Source of the DNA: Archegozetes longisetosus | Taxonomy: Eukaryota; Arthropoda; Arachnida; Sarcoptiformes; Trhypochthoniidae | Assembly: GCA_018873245.2 (NCBI GenBank) | Contig: JAEMBT020000003.1 | Location: 9,257,843-9,321,842 of the forward strand | Length of the DNA: 64,000 bases | Direction: 5' to 3' | In this document: in pieces, positions 13,975 through 27,477 of the stretch | Position numbering within the stretch: the stretch's first letter is position 1 | Layout: each line of letters starts with the position of its first letter | The notes under the pieces: generated by a model | The model's database searches: none | What the model saw: the letters and a program-made list of their open reading frames with translations, nothing else | Told to the model about the DNA's origin: nothing | Made by a program: the position numbers and the translations under genes

Positions 13975-14993
13975 TTATCTATCATCTTTCTGGTCGTGGC
14001 CTTCATCTTCAACATTAACATCTGATTCCTCGCTATAATCAAAGCAGAACTGTTCGTCCATGTCTTCTATATTCATATCATGAATAATAGTTTCCCAATT
14101 ATCGTTTGAATCGGTTTCGACCTGTGAGTTGGTGCAGCTCTTCGTGTATCTGGCCGCGAGTTCTAAATAGGGCTTAACTGTTGATTCACAACTTTCAATC
14201 TGATTGTCACTAATATCGAACCTAATCTTTAAATTTCGCAACTTTTCCAAAAGAGTTTTATAAACAAACCTTCCTCTGTTGTAATCACAAAACGGATCAT
14301 TCATTGATTTATCCGTCAAATCGAGCTTTGATATGACAAGATCTTCAAAGTACTTATAATTATTTTTAAACGAATTCTTCATCATATCTTTCAAGACTTG
14401 AGGCATATTTCTAGCATCAGAGCTGTTTTCGTCTAACATTCCAATGACAGCAACCCTAATAGTTTCATGAGTTATAATTTGATTATAAGCTTCGACTCTG
14501 TTTTTGGTGTAAGAACTTTTTCAGACTTTTCTTCTTCAAATCCGGGCTCATTATGATATGGTTTTTCATTCATTAGTGATTGAATGGACAATAACACAGT
14601 CAATAGAGTGTTAACTGGGCTCCAGGCAGGACCACTCCATGTACCCAAAATACTAAGACATACTTTTCCGCAGCTGTACAAATTAGGATTGAATCTAACT
14701 CTCTGTTTATCAGTTGTCATTAGTCTAACAGTTGGTGGAACTATTGGATAATTACTCTGGAATCGAAGTATGAAATAGAAAAATCCGTTGGCATACGGAG
14801 TCGATTCGGGACCGTGAATGAGCGCGTGAACTACTGATATGTCGTCTTCTTCGGCAACGACTTGGATGTTTTCTATATTACTCTCATAGAACTCTTTTAG
14901 GTCCTTCATTATTCGCATGGTATATGTTTGATTGGTTGGCACTCCTGTAAGACAAAGAGCTGCTCTCGAAGGCACTACTAGTGGCTCATTCAT
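13975..14993 (-). CDS. Ube2z: UBE2Z-type ubiquitin/FAT10-conjugating E2 enzyme, with a one-base frame break
   Basis: E2 conjugating enzyme; in known animals UBE2Z (USE1) takes ubiquitin or FAT10 from the E1 UBA6. ATG at 14993. The UBC fold covers about residues 24-155, with FNPN in place of HPN, the active-site cysteine near residue 112 in CGKVCLSILGTW, and the family segment PAWSP. The frame breaks after residue 159, at an A5 run (T5 at 14517-14521 on the plus strand). One extra A restores the family segment YNQIITHETIRVAV, followed by a 150-residue C-terminal region containing MNDPF and an acidic tail; the total would be about 339 residues, close to human UBE2Z (354). Nothing at the break looks like an intron. 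The gene is intronless although vertebrate UBE2Z is multi-exon, so a retrocopy, perhaps decaying, is possible. An ATTAAA lies about 90 bases beyond the stop. The family is secure; integrity is not. Confidence 0.88.
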
Positions 14994-15002
14994 GTTATCC
15001 AC

Positions 15003-17184
15003 ACTAATCTTAACTAGGTTTCTATTGAATGCTAATTGACTAAATTATCCAATTGTTACTAAGTTTGTTACCAAAAATGTTGGCCCTAATTCGTCTAAAT
15101 GATGACAAATGATATGAGACAGCTAAACAGTAATCGATAAATACGAATATTTGTTATTCTGGAACAAATAAGATATTTTTGAGGAGTAATTGATCCACAA
15201 AAAAATATCATATCGAATGTTAGAAAAATCATTTAATGCAATAAGGCGTAAGTTTTTAATTAAAAGTTTATAGAAGGCGATAGATTGAAACCCATTTTAA
15301 CTATTATTTAATAAATAATACATCATTCAATCGGTTAATACTTTACTACCCTAATTATGGTATTTTTCACTCCGAAAGTTCGCTCAAGCATTAACTTATT
15401 TAAATATTAATCATTAATGAACTTTATCTTAGTTGAAATTAGTTTAAACCTAATCTTTATGTTCGGATACTATAGAGATATATCTGACTTCTCTTTACAA
15501 ATAAACTTTAATAGAAGAAATAGTCCATTATATCTGATAAGAACTTCAATTTCAAACAAACAAACTTAGGAAATAACTGAATGCAACTTTATCGGTATTG
15601 CAATAAGTCACGTCAATTATCAACTGCTTACGAAGTGTTTAACTGCTAAATGATCTAATTTTTACTTTCAATTAATATTAGCTGAGTTGACAATATTTGC
15701 AAAATTTAGTTATTTTATATGTTTATTAACATCTATTCAGATTATTCAATAAAATTATTGATTTCAATGTGATTTTCATAACTAAACTGTGGTAATCACA
15801 GTGTAGTAAGCGGGGGACTAGGGCGCCATAGGGGGCTACAACCTCAGACACTTTTCAAAACTAAAGCTTAAATCTGTACCAAAAAAAGTGTTACAAAAAA
15901 ATTTGAAACTATGCTTATTTGATGCTTCAATCGATTGCTTATTATATTAAACATTAACTGAAGCTTTGATAAGAAATAAACAGATTATAAAGAACCGAAC
16001 CTTAGATTTAACGAAAGAAATGGATTTTTCTCTTGCCTCAGCATCATTTGTACTAACTCTTAATAAACTCAATTTAGGTTTCAATCAAATTACTTGACAA
16101 ATGAATGGATTAAAATGTTATTAATTTGATAATCAACTGAAATTGAACACAAATTACGACACAACTATGCTGAATAAAAAATGATTTCAGTCTTATTAAA
16201 ACTGATTCGTGATCATTTCAATAGACCCTTTGGCTCACGTCAATATTTAGCATTTAAACAGCATTCAATTCGATATTTAACTCATTTTTTCAATGTCTGT
16301 CAACTGACAGCACTTCCGCAAATGATTATAGAAAACAAGATTTTCTTACTAATAAATTAATTTAAACATTAATTACAAAATAGTCATAGAAAGTAAATTT
16401 TGTAAAAAAATTTTTGAATCAAAACGATTTGAACAAGTTTTCTTTTAAAACAAACCTAAAAGTAGTTTTATTGAATGAAAATTCAACTTTAAAATATATT
16501 TCTTACTTTTATTTGAGCGAAAACTTGTGACTAATCACTTTTAAAATGACTAGAAAATAATCGAGTCTTATTTGATTGAGGAATAACGCAAAAATTGAGA
16601 AAATAGCTTAGATACCGTTTTTATTACAGCTCTTCTGATAAATTACTGAATTTCAAGCAATGATGAAATACATTTGTTCACCAATAACGTCATTAAAAGT
16701 TGAAGATATTTTCAACTAATGATCTGTTAATTTGAAGAATGAGATTTATTCTATTAGCTATATTTAGACGTAATATTCATATGAAACTTAGTTTGAATTA
16801 GTCAAACAATAAGAAGTGGTGCACTCTTTGAGATAGTGTTTGCTCAAAACTGAGGCAAAAACAGTTGAAACAAGCTAATGAAGGAGATAATAGTTATGAA
16901 TTGATTTTCGTATGAATGTGGTGCAGTATTGTTGCAGATGGTAATCATCAATAATACTTTATGATAGGTCTGCGTTTATAATCATAGCTTAATCCTAAGT
17001 TTAAGCCTAAGCTTAAACTTAACATCAGTTCATTTACAACAATACTATACTAAATCTATTAATCTTAAAACTAGTCCTTCCCAGACATCTTTCAAAATCT
17101 CAGGATATACTACAATATAATTTGAACATTATTTAAGTATTCCATAGAAAAGCAAAGAATCAGAAAATAAAACAAAACAAATTA
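15003..17184. other. Intergenic, no gene seen
   Basis: AT-rich sequence without coding signals. It carries copy A of a dispersed repeat (15812-15954), listed separately. Confidence 0.5.
15812..15954 (+). repeat. Dispersed repeat, copy A
   Basis: About 143 bp with a GC-rich start (GGGGGACTAGGGCGCC) and a middle containing TCTGTACC, then AAGTGTTACAAAAAAA, then TTATTTGATGC. The same order of blocks recurs at 48553-48684 on the same strand with scattered mismatches, so the two are old copies of one interspersed element. The class is unknown; no coding capacity. Confidence 0.75.
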
Positions 17185-17781
17185 ATGACTATTTCAAAGA
17201 AAAGCAATTCAGTTATCAAAAGAGAGCATATGATGAATGATAATGTGATCGGAAGGATATTCTTTCATCTCAGTGTTGAAGAGTTGCTCAAAATCGAAAG
17301 AGTTTTGCAACAGTACATGAGTTGTATGAATGAAGTGCTGAAAAGAAGAGAAGGACTCAGTTTTAGACATCTGATGACTTCTCGTCGTTATAGTGGGATT
17401 CATTGATTGATTGGCGCCAATATAAGTAAAGCCTTGACCACACAAACAGTAAATTGGAAGACGAATCGGAACACTTTGGCGACTACCACAGGAAAGCGTT
17501 ACAATATTCAGTGCCTTTATTTCAGTGTTAGCTTTGATTTTGAAACAATTCGAGTAATAGCTAAAAATTGTAAACCCATTGAACGCTTGTGTTACGAACC
17601 TATTCTTCTCAAATCAAAACCCAGGAAATTAGAAAGAATTGGTTCTCCATTTAGTGTAAGAGTAATGCATTTGTCGATTTATGATAGGAATGAAAGAAAA
17701 GGCACTAATGAAGCACAGTTTTCATTAATCAACAGCAGCAAAGCCAGAAAATTTCGAGTGGGGGTGCATCGATCTCATTAA
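17185..17781 (+). pseudogene. F-box protein pseudogene
   Basis: One frame of 198 codons interrupted by a single TGA at 17404-17406. The first part (residues about 18-45) reads as an F-box: NVIGRIFFHLSVEELLKIER matches the usual pattern of a hydrophobic helix, FxxLSxEELLxLERV. The part after the TGA contains a leucine-rich-repeat-like segment (ETIRVIAKNCKPIERLC). F-box proteins recruit substrates to SCF ubiquitin ligases through Skp1. The predicted protein is far shorter than F-box/LRR proteins normally are, and the repeat region is poor, so I read it as a truncated, decaying copy. It could also be a short real gene ending at the TGA (73 residues). No splice signal clearly removes the stop. 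Confidence 0.55.
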
Positions 17782-20700
17782 ATCCTCAACCAAAACCTAT
17801 TGTATTGTAGTTTTAAATTTAAATTATAAGATATTTTTACTTTAATCTCTCGTAATTATAACAAACTAACAAAATTTAATATTGAAAAATACAGAAATTT
17901 TCCGTCAATTTAGGAACAAACTTGAGTCGGGAGTTTGAGTAGAGGATACCCAACACCAGAAGATCTTTACTGGCTTTGCCGCTCTTCGTCAAAAGAATGC
18001 CTTCGCCTCTATGTAACGATCTTGAGCTTACTAAATCTTCTATATCCATTAAATTTAATATTAAGTTTAATAGATAATTTGATTAATTTACTAAATTTAA
18101 TATCGGTGTAAAAATACGGGTGTAGGCTGAAAAGCAAGGTCTAATATGCTCAGTTTAGCTTTTAAATGATATTTATACTAAAGTTTGTAGACAAATTTAA
18201 AAATTTTCCGTTAATAACTAATCTTTCAAACAAATTTAGTGAATTATTCATTTTGTCCATTGGAAAATATGGTTATTTCTAACATAAACGACTTTTACCT
18301 CACTTAAACTCATAATTTTCAAAAAATTCGTATCTCACAGCCAAATTGAGTTATATTTGCAACGCTATGCATTGCTATTTCCTGTAGGTAGTAATTAAGT
18401 AGTGCTATCAGAAAAACTGTTCTCACTTATTGCATTGCCATTTCCAATTTAAAACATTATTCAACGAGTACGAAGTTTAAAAACAATAATTATGAGTTTA
18501 ATCTAAATCAGATTATGCTAATTATCCATTATTTGTTCTGATACATGGTCATGAGCGGGTTTTTTCATATTTTTGAATAATTAGACTACTATTGATCTGA
18601 TATGTGCTTATTTTTCTAAATTTGGTTACTTATGACTCGTTGCGACCTTATAGTGCGAGCACTATCAAATATCAATTCATTATGTCTTCCGTTTCAATCG
18701 TAGAATAAAATATAACGCAATGTGATCCAGAATTTAATACAAACTAAATATTTATAATGCATGTCAAATTGGGAAATCAAATTAGACTTTAAAATGCAAA
18801 CAGCAATGCAATAACTGGAGATAGATTTCTGATAGAACTACTGGAAATAGCAGTGCATACATTGCAAAAGTCATTGAATTTAGCTGTAAGAGTTGATTAA
18901 GATAACGAACTTGAGGTTTGCATTTTAAACATTTACAAACTACTTTTATGTCTTTATTGGTATCAAAATATAGTGCTCGAAAATCTCTTCAAATATATCT
19001 TAAAATCTACCATTTTAATGACTATCGAATTAGATGATATCGAATGCATTGGTGATGATAAAAATAGATAACGATTCAATTGTATCGCTTATCAATTAAA
19101 TCAATTGGAGGCTTCAAACTTTTCAAATCGAGAGATTTTCAGTTTTAGAACATGTTCTCAACTGTGTTATTGAGAAATAGATTCAAGACTATAAACAAAA
19201 GATTGAGAGAATCTTTCGTTTAGTTCTACGTTAAGAGTATGTAAAACAAACGAGAGCATTCACAAATGGAGATTTATTGCACCAAATATTGCAAATATCG
19301 CTAATCATAATAGAGTTGCAGTACATTGTTCAGTGCAAGTGGTTTCACAAACAATTTGCTCAGATCTATTCAATCATTTAAGACTTTCAATGGAATTGGT
19401 TTAATTGAACTGAAGTTTATTTGCTAATGCCACGCAAACAATTACTTAATCATTGCAATACTTCTCATGACAAATGTTTTCATACTATCTCAAGAATGTC
19501 AGCTATCGAAGACATTTGTTTATACGTATTGAAGAATAACTTGTCTTTCAATTGCAGTCTTGTAATTGAGGTTAAATTACAGAAAATTTGACAAAAGTTC
19601 AATTAAAAAGTTGCTCGTCTGGTTTGAATCATTTAGTAGATGATTTTCATAGAAATGGCCTAAAGAAGTCTAAATAAATTATTCAAAATAAACGTGTTCC
19701 AAAATGAGGAAAGTTTAGAAAAGTTGCCTCAAGTATTTTCAACAAATATTTAGCCCATTAATAGCTCTTCCAATTAATGAATGAAATAAAAAAAAATTAT
19801 AAATTTACTGTAAAATCGTTGCTTAGTTAATGAATTATCTGATGAGATACATAGAATAAAAATCAATAGGTTTTTCTATTATTGAGATTAAGACCAATTA
19901 AGCTGAAAGATCAAGTCATTTATCACGTTTCAAATTATAAGTTACTAGATTCGCACAAAGATATTAAGTCTGGAAACCTAAAAACCGCACGTCTGCAAAA
20001 GAGACAACAAAATTATATTTTGATCGACAACTTCTTTCACTTTCAGGTCATTAAAATGAGGTCAAACGGAGATTTAAAAATAAAGTCAAATAAAAGGCTC
20101 ATCTTATTTTTCAGACATATATTGACAAATTAGTAATGTTATTAGGCATGAAATATAAAATATAAATGCAAAGCAAACTTATGCACAGAAATAATAACGT
20201 CTCAGTGTTTTTAATGTAATAAATGCATTTGAACTTAAAACAAGTCTCCTATCTATCTGCCAATTATAAGCCAACTTCGTGTAAATGTTAAGGCCATAAA
20301 CAACTCCGGATAGGGTTAGACTTTATACGCCTTTTTCTTAAACATTTCAAACAATTTATATGATCATTAGAAACTTCAACCTTTAATTATGACTTTTCCT
20401 CTTTGGAAAATTACATTAACCAAATTGGTTGTTCATCAATTTTATATTGAAGGACAACTTTTCAATATTTACAGAAAGTGCTCAAGAAAAAAATTATTTG
20501 AACAAAATTCTTCCTTCTTGTTCGTTTCTGTTTAGAAATCATTACTTATTGAGAGATAAACAGAAGGGAGTCATTAAAAGCGGTATTAATTAACCTTTTC
20601 TTTGAGCAAAATCTTTAGCAGCATTTCTCATTTTTAACAAATGTAGGCATTTCAATCAGATCAATTTAAAATTATAATGATTCTTCTGAAAAATTGTGAT

Positions 20701-23112
20701 TTATCCTTCTGTACACACAGTAGTAGTACAGGTTCGCACTCTCAATATCAATAGTTTGGTTGCAGTAATTCATATTTGAACAACGCTCTTCTTATTCAAT
20801 TATACAAATAAAACTTATAACACTCGAGATTAGCCTATTCTTAGTTATCAAAGTTTGCTTTACTCTCACTTGAAATTGAAATTTTTTACTAAAATTACTG
20901 ATAACCGAAGACTTTTTAGGAATTGAATGGCTATTCTTTCACGACGTTTCAATATTAATTATGGTATTGATATTAAAGAATGTTTTTGAGGAAAGTCTTT
21001 AACTGCATACCTAAGTTTGGAAAATTTCCAAACCTACAGTAAGTGACTTGCATTATGAATGAAGTTCTCTTAGACTTTCGTGCATCAGCTATCCATTACT
21101 TCTGACAGTTGGGATCAAAACTCTAACCTTTGCATTAATTGATAGCATAGAATCTTATTGAAAACTTTGCGCTTTTCAGTTCTGAGTCACCTTAAACTTG
21201 AGAAAATCATTATTAAAATTGAATAAATCCATGTAGATTTTGGCGATTCATCTTTAATGCAAAACTTTATTAATTCTGATTTTGAAATTCTAAAGTCAAT
21301 TTCATGTTAAAAAGCAAAATATTTTCAAATGTCACAATTATTTTGACAGACTTCATACAAATTATTTGAATTATTTATATTGAGAGGTTTGCCATTAGAT
21401 TTTGAAGACTGTTTGGAAAATTTGAGTGTTTTGTTTATTTATAAGAGCTACTTGAATGCCGTAGCTATTATCTACTTTTAATATCTCCCAAGTCATCTAT
21501 TAATTATAAAATTCGAGTAACCTAATAATTATTATCGTATTTAGCTTTTTGCAAGTCAACAAGATCTGATTAGCTCAAACCATACATTCTTTGAACGTAA
21601 GCAACCAAAGTATTAGATGATTACTTCGAAATAATAATAATGGCATAAATTTGATAGAAAATATTTTTGCGTCGTAACATACTTTTAATCAAGTTTGCAT
21701 TGTTTCCTCTTTCAAAAGATTTCATTGAATGAATAGCTTCAATTGGTTGTGTAGTCATTCGAGTGGAAACTAATTTAATAGAAGATCGACAAAGTTAAAT
21801 AAATCTAAACAACACTTAGTTTCATCTCAATTATGGAATCGGAGAAAGTTAAGAAGCTAAGATCTAGAACTGTAGTTAGATATGAAAGTGACGACAATGT
21901 TGAACTAATCAGATTTGTTGCCAATATAGAGTATTATTTTTAAACTGATGCCTCAAACTGAGGGAAAAAATGAATGAAATGATTGCTAGTCTGTTGATCT
22001 TGAAGTAAACTGAGTTGATTGGAACCTATTTTCAAATGGAGGTATACGTAGAAAAAGTTGTTTATTGTAAAATAACTATAGTTTCGAACATATATTTTGT
22101 TTGGCGTACAGAGAAGGTTTCAAATCTACAATAAAACCGGTATGCTTTCCTCTGATAGGTCCTCCAGGTTTAAGTTTGGTATAAAAGTTCAGTCATAAAC
22201 AACTTGATAATCAATATGAAAATACATGATATGGCTGCTTAAAAATTGCATATTCAATCCAATAACTTATTTTAATTAATTGGGTACAATATATCTGAAG
22301 GTCAACAACAAATAATTCGAGTAAGATTTCAAGAACACAATCTAAGTTCATTCTAGTTATTAACGATCCTTAAGATAAACTCATAATTATAAAGAATTAC
22401 CACAAAGTAAATCGTCATTTTTTGCAATACAAAATTGTCATTGAATTGTAATCATAGATTTATTCAGTGATTACTTTTGTATAATTGCATATCAGATATT
22501 GAGTATTTTTGCTGAGATAGACGCAAATTATTAATGAAATGCAAGTAAATGCATGTGTAGTGAAGCAATTATTTTAGCTAAGGTTATGATTAGAAACAAT
22601 CTTAGAATGAGGTATCTGAAATCAGAATAGGATTTGATTCCTTAATAGTTTATTGTGCAAGTGTTAAACTTAGAAGAAAGTAAACCCGAGTCATGGGGTC
22701 TTCCAAGAAGAAAAAGAAGTCTAACAGGGGAAGGGATGAGTACCAACAAAGCCACCCTTGGATTTGCACTGGTCATGATTGGTATGCCTAATGAAGGCTC
22801 ACTTAAGTATTTGCTTCAATAGCAATAGAATTCCTGCAAAACAGTTGTTCACTTGGCTCAAGGGTAAAAGCCTTGTCGAAAAACCTGTTATACTCCACAA
22901 AAACTAAGGCATGTGACTACTCGTCGGGCTAATAGTACGATCACTCTGAGAAACGAGAGTGAAGAAACCAACTGCATTTAATTTGCTTTAAAGCAGTCTT
23001 GAGCCAACTCTTGTCATGTTCTGTCAATTGTGGTGACAAGTGGTTTAACAAACTATAAATTGCTTATTATAATAATATTTTTGTTTAAAGTTTAAACTTT
23101 TTCTAATTAACC
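17782..23112. other. Intergenic, no supported gene
   Basis: AT-rich. Contains a charged 36-codon frame at 21833-21943 (see findings) and a markedly GC-richer block at about 22670-23010 that looks like a decayed mobile-element fragment. Nothing else recognised. Confidence 0.45.
22670..23010. other. GC-rich island, possible retroelement remnant
   Basis: This block is clearly richer in G and C than its surroundings and opens with a lysine-rich 32-codon frame (22693-22791, MGSSKKKKKSNRGRDEY...), followed by multiple stops. Composition unlike its neighbours and loss of frame suggest a fragment of a mobile element. I cannot name the family. It ends just upstream of the eight-cysteine protein gene at 23113. 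Confidence 0.3.
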
Positions 23113-23694
23113 ATGTTTTTAAATATTTATCACACGTTTTTATCCTCACAATTCTTCTTCACATTATTGGTATCATTAAGTTCTTGTGCGGAACCACTTC
23201 CAGGATTAGAAATGTTCAGTTTGGACAAATTAGTTGAATATAACAGTTTAATTGAATGTTTCACAACAATCAAAGAGGGCTTCAGTAAATGCAATAGTGA
23301 TGCACACCAAAGAGGAGAAGTTGTGCTCAAATATATCGACGAAAGTTCGGAATTTGGTTTGTTGCTCAAGTGCTGCGGCATTTGGATTGTAAGAGACTGT
23401 TGGGTCGAAGCAGCTCAAAACAAATGTAAAAACGACAGCGTCCAGCAGTTGTATAATCTTCCAACTAAGTTCATGCCTGGCATTTCACAATTGTGCAAAG
23501 ACTATCAACAGGGAAGCTTCTATTGCTACGTACCGCATATTATCGGTATCTCTTTCTTTGTTTTCTTTGTCCTACTCATTGGTGGTGCCATTGCTATCGT
23601 TATTATACTCTACAGAAGACGTATTAGAATGAAACGCGTTGAAGTTGAAAGTGAACACTCGAATAATAATGAAGAAAAAGTGAATGATGTGTAA
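23113..23694 (+). CDS. Eight-cysteine single-pass membrane protein, member A
   Basis: Single-exon frame of 193 residues; I do not recognise the family. Order: signal peptide (about 1-25), ectodomain with cysteines at 49, 60, 87, 88, 96, 105, 128 and 138, one membrane span (about 144-167, FFVFFVLLIGGAIAIVIILY), then a basic RRR stop-transfer stretch and an acidic, asparagine-rich 20-residue tail. Predicted orientation is type I. The core motif is LKCCG followed by CW and AAxxKC. There is an N-glycosylation sequon at Asn107. A second member at 39633-40196 has the same eight cysteines with almost the same spacing, which strongly argues that both are real genes. The start is the first ATG and places the signal peptide at the N-terminus. 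Role unknown; cell-surface location is inferred from topology. Confidence 0.82.
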   Translation: MFLNIYHTFLSSQFFFTLLVSLSSCAEPLPGLEMFSLDKLVEYNSLIECFTTIKEGFSKCNSDAHQRGEVVLKYIDESSEFGLLLKCCGIWIVRDCWVEAAQNKCKNDSVQQLYNLPTKFMPGISQLCKDYQQGSFYCYVPHIIGISFFVFFVLLIGGAIAIVIILYRRRIRMKRVEVESEHSNNNEEKVNDV

Positions 23695-26600
23695 TTTTAG
23701 ACTGATTTGGGTGGGATCTGATTTTTTTATTCTTCTAGTTTTTTGCTCGAGCAAACATTTTTAGGTTTGATTTTAATTGAGTCTAAAAATAATATTTTAC
23801 TCAATTTGATTGCTCGTCACGATCGCCAGTCGAACACGAGAACATATGAAAACTTTTTTTCAACGTTTTGGATCTAAATAGATACAAACGTCTGCCATAA
23901 ATGTTTAATAGCTCAATATTTGAAATATAAAACCGTAGCAACTTTCAATTAATTATTGTATATATATTTTAATCTGTTACTGTTTAAGCAAATAATCTTC
24001 GTTTTGTTCAGTTTTTTATAACGATTAAAATGACGAACGATAAAACGAAAAACATTTCATAAGTTTTTAATATGCAAGTGATTTTTGAAAAATTTCTATC
24101 TGAATACATATTTGGGCAATTTAACGACATTATAAAGCAGTTTGAACTAATCGATAAGAGTTAAACAGATCGATAGCCGCATCAATTAAGCTTTTCATAA
24201 TGGGAACATTTTTTCAGTTTACAAGTTTGATAAAACAAATTAATTCACTTCCTAATTTATTTTGACTATTTTACGAAGTTTTCGACTTAATCCTCAAGTT
24301 AGTGATGATTTGCCTGAGACATTTTCATCGATTTTGAAAATTTATTCAATAAGAAAAAATAAGAGCAAAAAACAACTCTGTGCTGAGAGTATTTGTCTTA
24401 AGGATTTTGGATCGATTACTTCTTAAAAGAGAATGAAAACTAACTGAATTATGAGAAGAGTGACACATTATTGGTGAAAAAGCATAAATTGAAATGCTCT
24501 TAATATTTAACATTTTATCAATTAATGAAGGTTCTTTAAAGCTATTAAAGTTTGCAAAGACCTGATTCTAGCTTTAAATTAAGATTTACTAAAAGTGGTC
24601 GTGTTATAAAATAATCTGATGTTAATTTCCTTGATTGTATCATTAGTTCAAGTTAATTTTAACATGTATTGCTCCAATATTTGTAACATGAGCCTAAGAC
24701 ACGCTATATTAAAATAAAGATTCAGTTACTTGTTTACATTAGTTTTGTGAATAAACTGTCAGCAGAGGAATAACTGGCAGCAAACGAATGGCAATTGTTG
24801 CTCAAGTATATTATTACCCTATAGTTATCTCACCGATATTAATGTTTCTACGAATTGAAGGCTTTCAGTTCATATGAATAAGCATAAAGAAAACGTAAGA
24901 GGAGTCTAACTTTTCTGATGCAATCAAATTATTTTTGTTTGGGATTGCAAGTCAAACATTATGTGTTTCGATATGATTCACGTAAAAATAAATCCGGTTG
25001 AGAAAAATAAGTAGGCTATTAGAGCAAACTAATCGCGACGGACGTGGAATAAGCTCTCATATACTTGTATTACCTAATGATCTGCTTTCTTTGACTCTTC
25101 GTGAGCTCATCAACCATCAAACTCAAACTATGAATCTGAAGCTTCAACTATGTTCTTAACTCTTTTGTTTACGGTTGGATTTGAGAAAAACCAGTATTTG
25201 TTTCCCAGGCTTGACAAGAATTGAAGTTGTTCAGCACTTTAGAAATTTTCTAAAACTCTAAGATTTGAGATGTTTGTCAAATTATGTGAGAAGTGACTGT
25301 TTCAATCGATCTTGTATTTTTTCGACGAGCACCTATGATTAATGTATGCTTTCTTGTTTATATTGAATAATCATGATTCAATTATAAATAAAATTACTTA
25401 AGAAATTGTGGTAATGATTGACAGTAGACGTTTTCTAATCGACCGAAATTTCTATTACGCAAAACAGTTAAGTGGAAGAACTAATAATTTACTGTTTAGT
25501 CAATAATAATCACCACTGTTTTGGGTAATAAGAGAAACACATAACAAAGTTACTTAACTAAAATTATTTTGTAGTTGCCTCAAGACATTTGTAATAAATT
25601 TCGCATTAAGAATAAGATAAAAAATGGAAATGACTTATAGCTTTCAGATTGAAGAGATAATTGTAAACAAAAAATACGTTTTCAGTGCTAAGATAGCTTT
25701 AAAATTGGATCTGAAATAAATTATAAAACTTAGTTTTGCGTTAAAGCCTTTTCTGACTAGAAACTATCCGAAAATAATCCAATAATCAAGTTCTCTGACT
25801 TTATCAGTGTTTGATGTAGGTTTCGATAGAAACATTTCCAGTTGCATAAGACTTAGGCCAAGGATTGAATAGTAATTTATTAAAAAAAAGAAGAAAGAGT
25901 AATGTGTTTCTCAAAGTCGAATTATAGCATTTAAAATGTGAACATAATTTACATTGACACGAGTCTATGCGGTAACAAAACAGAGAGGCTCCAGTTAACC
26001 TTTATTTCAAGAAAAACAGTACAATTAATTGCTTTATTCAATAATATTTTACTGTATATGAAATTGAATTGTTAATCAGTTTTTATTTTTAAATGCTTAT
26101 CAAGATAATATTTAAAATTTGAGTAAGTTTACAAAGCGAAAACAAAATAACTTTAGTTTGGCCTTTAGAGTTTTAAAGCTTTAAGTATTTATCATTTTCT
26201 GTGGATTAATTACTGAATAATTAACTTTTTTCTATTGATCTGTTGAAGCGTGCAAATTTCTTATAAACAATCGTAAAATATCGTATATCATATCGTGATT
26301 CCATTACGGCTAGTTACACAAAACAGTTCTCGTAAATATCTCAGATTGTTTTCAAGTTAGAATAAATGGAAAACTTCTTAACTCTTCAATACTTTGAATA
26401 CTAAGTGGAAAACAGTCAAAAAACATATAAAATTAAGTATTTGCTCATTGAAGCCGAGCCTAAATTAGAAAAACTTTGAAATATCCTATATGATGGTAAA
26501 ATAATATGTTTTAATAAGATGAAGATAGTATATTGTTAATGTTATTATCCACAGTATAACCTTGAAAATGAACATCATTATTACCTTCTAAGAACTTACG

Positions 26601-27444
26601 CCGAATTGAATAATGAAATGAAAAAGAGAGTTAGCCCTAAAGATTGTTTATTAACACTAACACTAACTCAGTATAGTTGATGATTAAGAAAGTTAGGCAT
26701 TGACGACCGCTAACTTGTAAATTATTATTAAAACATTTCGATTGGATTGTATTCCCCAAAAATTGCGAAAGCATAACACAGTTATAAGTTAGCTGTTGAA
26801 AACAACATATTTTCAAATTTGATCATTGTCATTTTGAGTTGTAAAATTTTATTAAGCAATAAAAGATTTTAAATTGATTGTGTTTGGCATTCAATCAGTA
26901 AAAGTTATTTTCTAGAATCGATTGAAAGGCAATTAACACATAAAAAGCATTTTAACATACGGTCCGTTTTGACTGAATAATGCAATTATTCAAACATGAA
27001 AAGAAAGTGCAATCTTCAATCGAATTGTTAAATCAGCGTCCTATTTTTGTTTGACTTTAATCACTTTTTAAAGTATTTTATTGAATGGCCAACTAAAAGT
27101 ATATTTCACTTCAGACCTTGAAAATGGTTTTCGTCAAATCTGAACAAATTGAAACGATGGGTCGCACAAGTGTCAAATTTATTTTCTAAGGCCTTAAAGT
27201 TGAATTTATTTCATAATTCTAGCCCTCTCTTTAAGTTTAACCAATTACTCTCCAACGGTTTGTTCGGCTGAACAGAAAGTAAATTAGTTTTATTGTGCTT
27301 TACGAGCTAAGAAAGACATAACTCTTTGAGATTGTACAGAATAACCAACTGAGTGTTACGCTTCAAGTGCCAGATGTTCACTAAACACCAAATAAAATTG
27401 AACGTCAATTGAATGATTTGGAAGTCTAAACTTGAAATCGAAAC

Positions 27445-27477
27445 AAATTAGTAACAAATTAGTAACAAATTAGTAAC
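27445..27477. repeat. 11-bp tandem repeat, three copies
   Basis: Three perfect copies of AAATTAGTAAC. Confidence 0.95.

Noticed and set aside
14517-14521. Programmed -1 frameshifting in UBE2Z as the leading explanation
   Set aside because: No heptameric slippery site in the zero frame and no obvious downstream structure; homopolymer error or decay is simpler.
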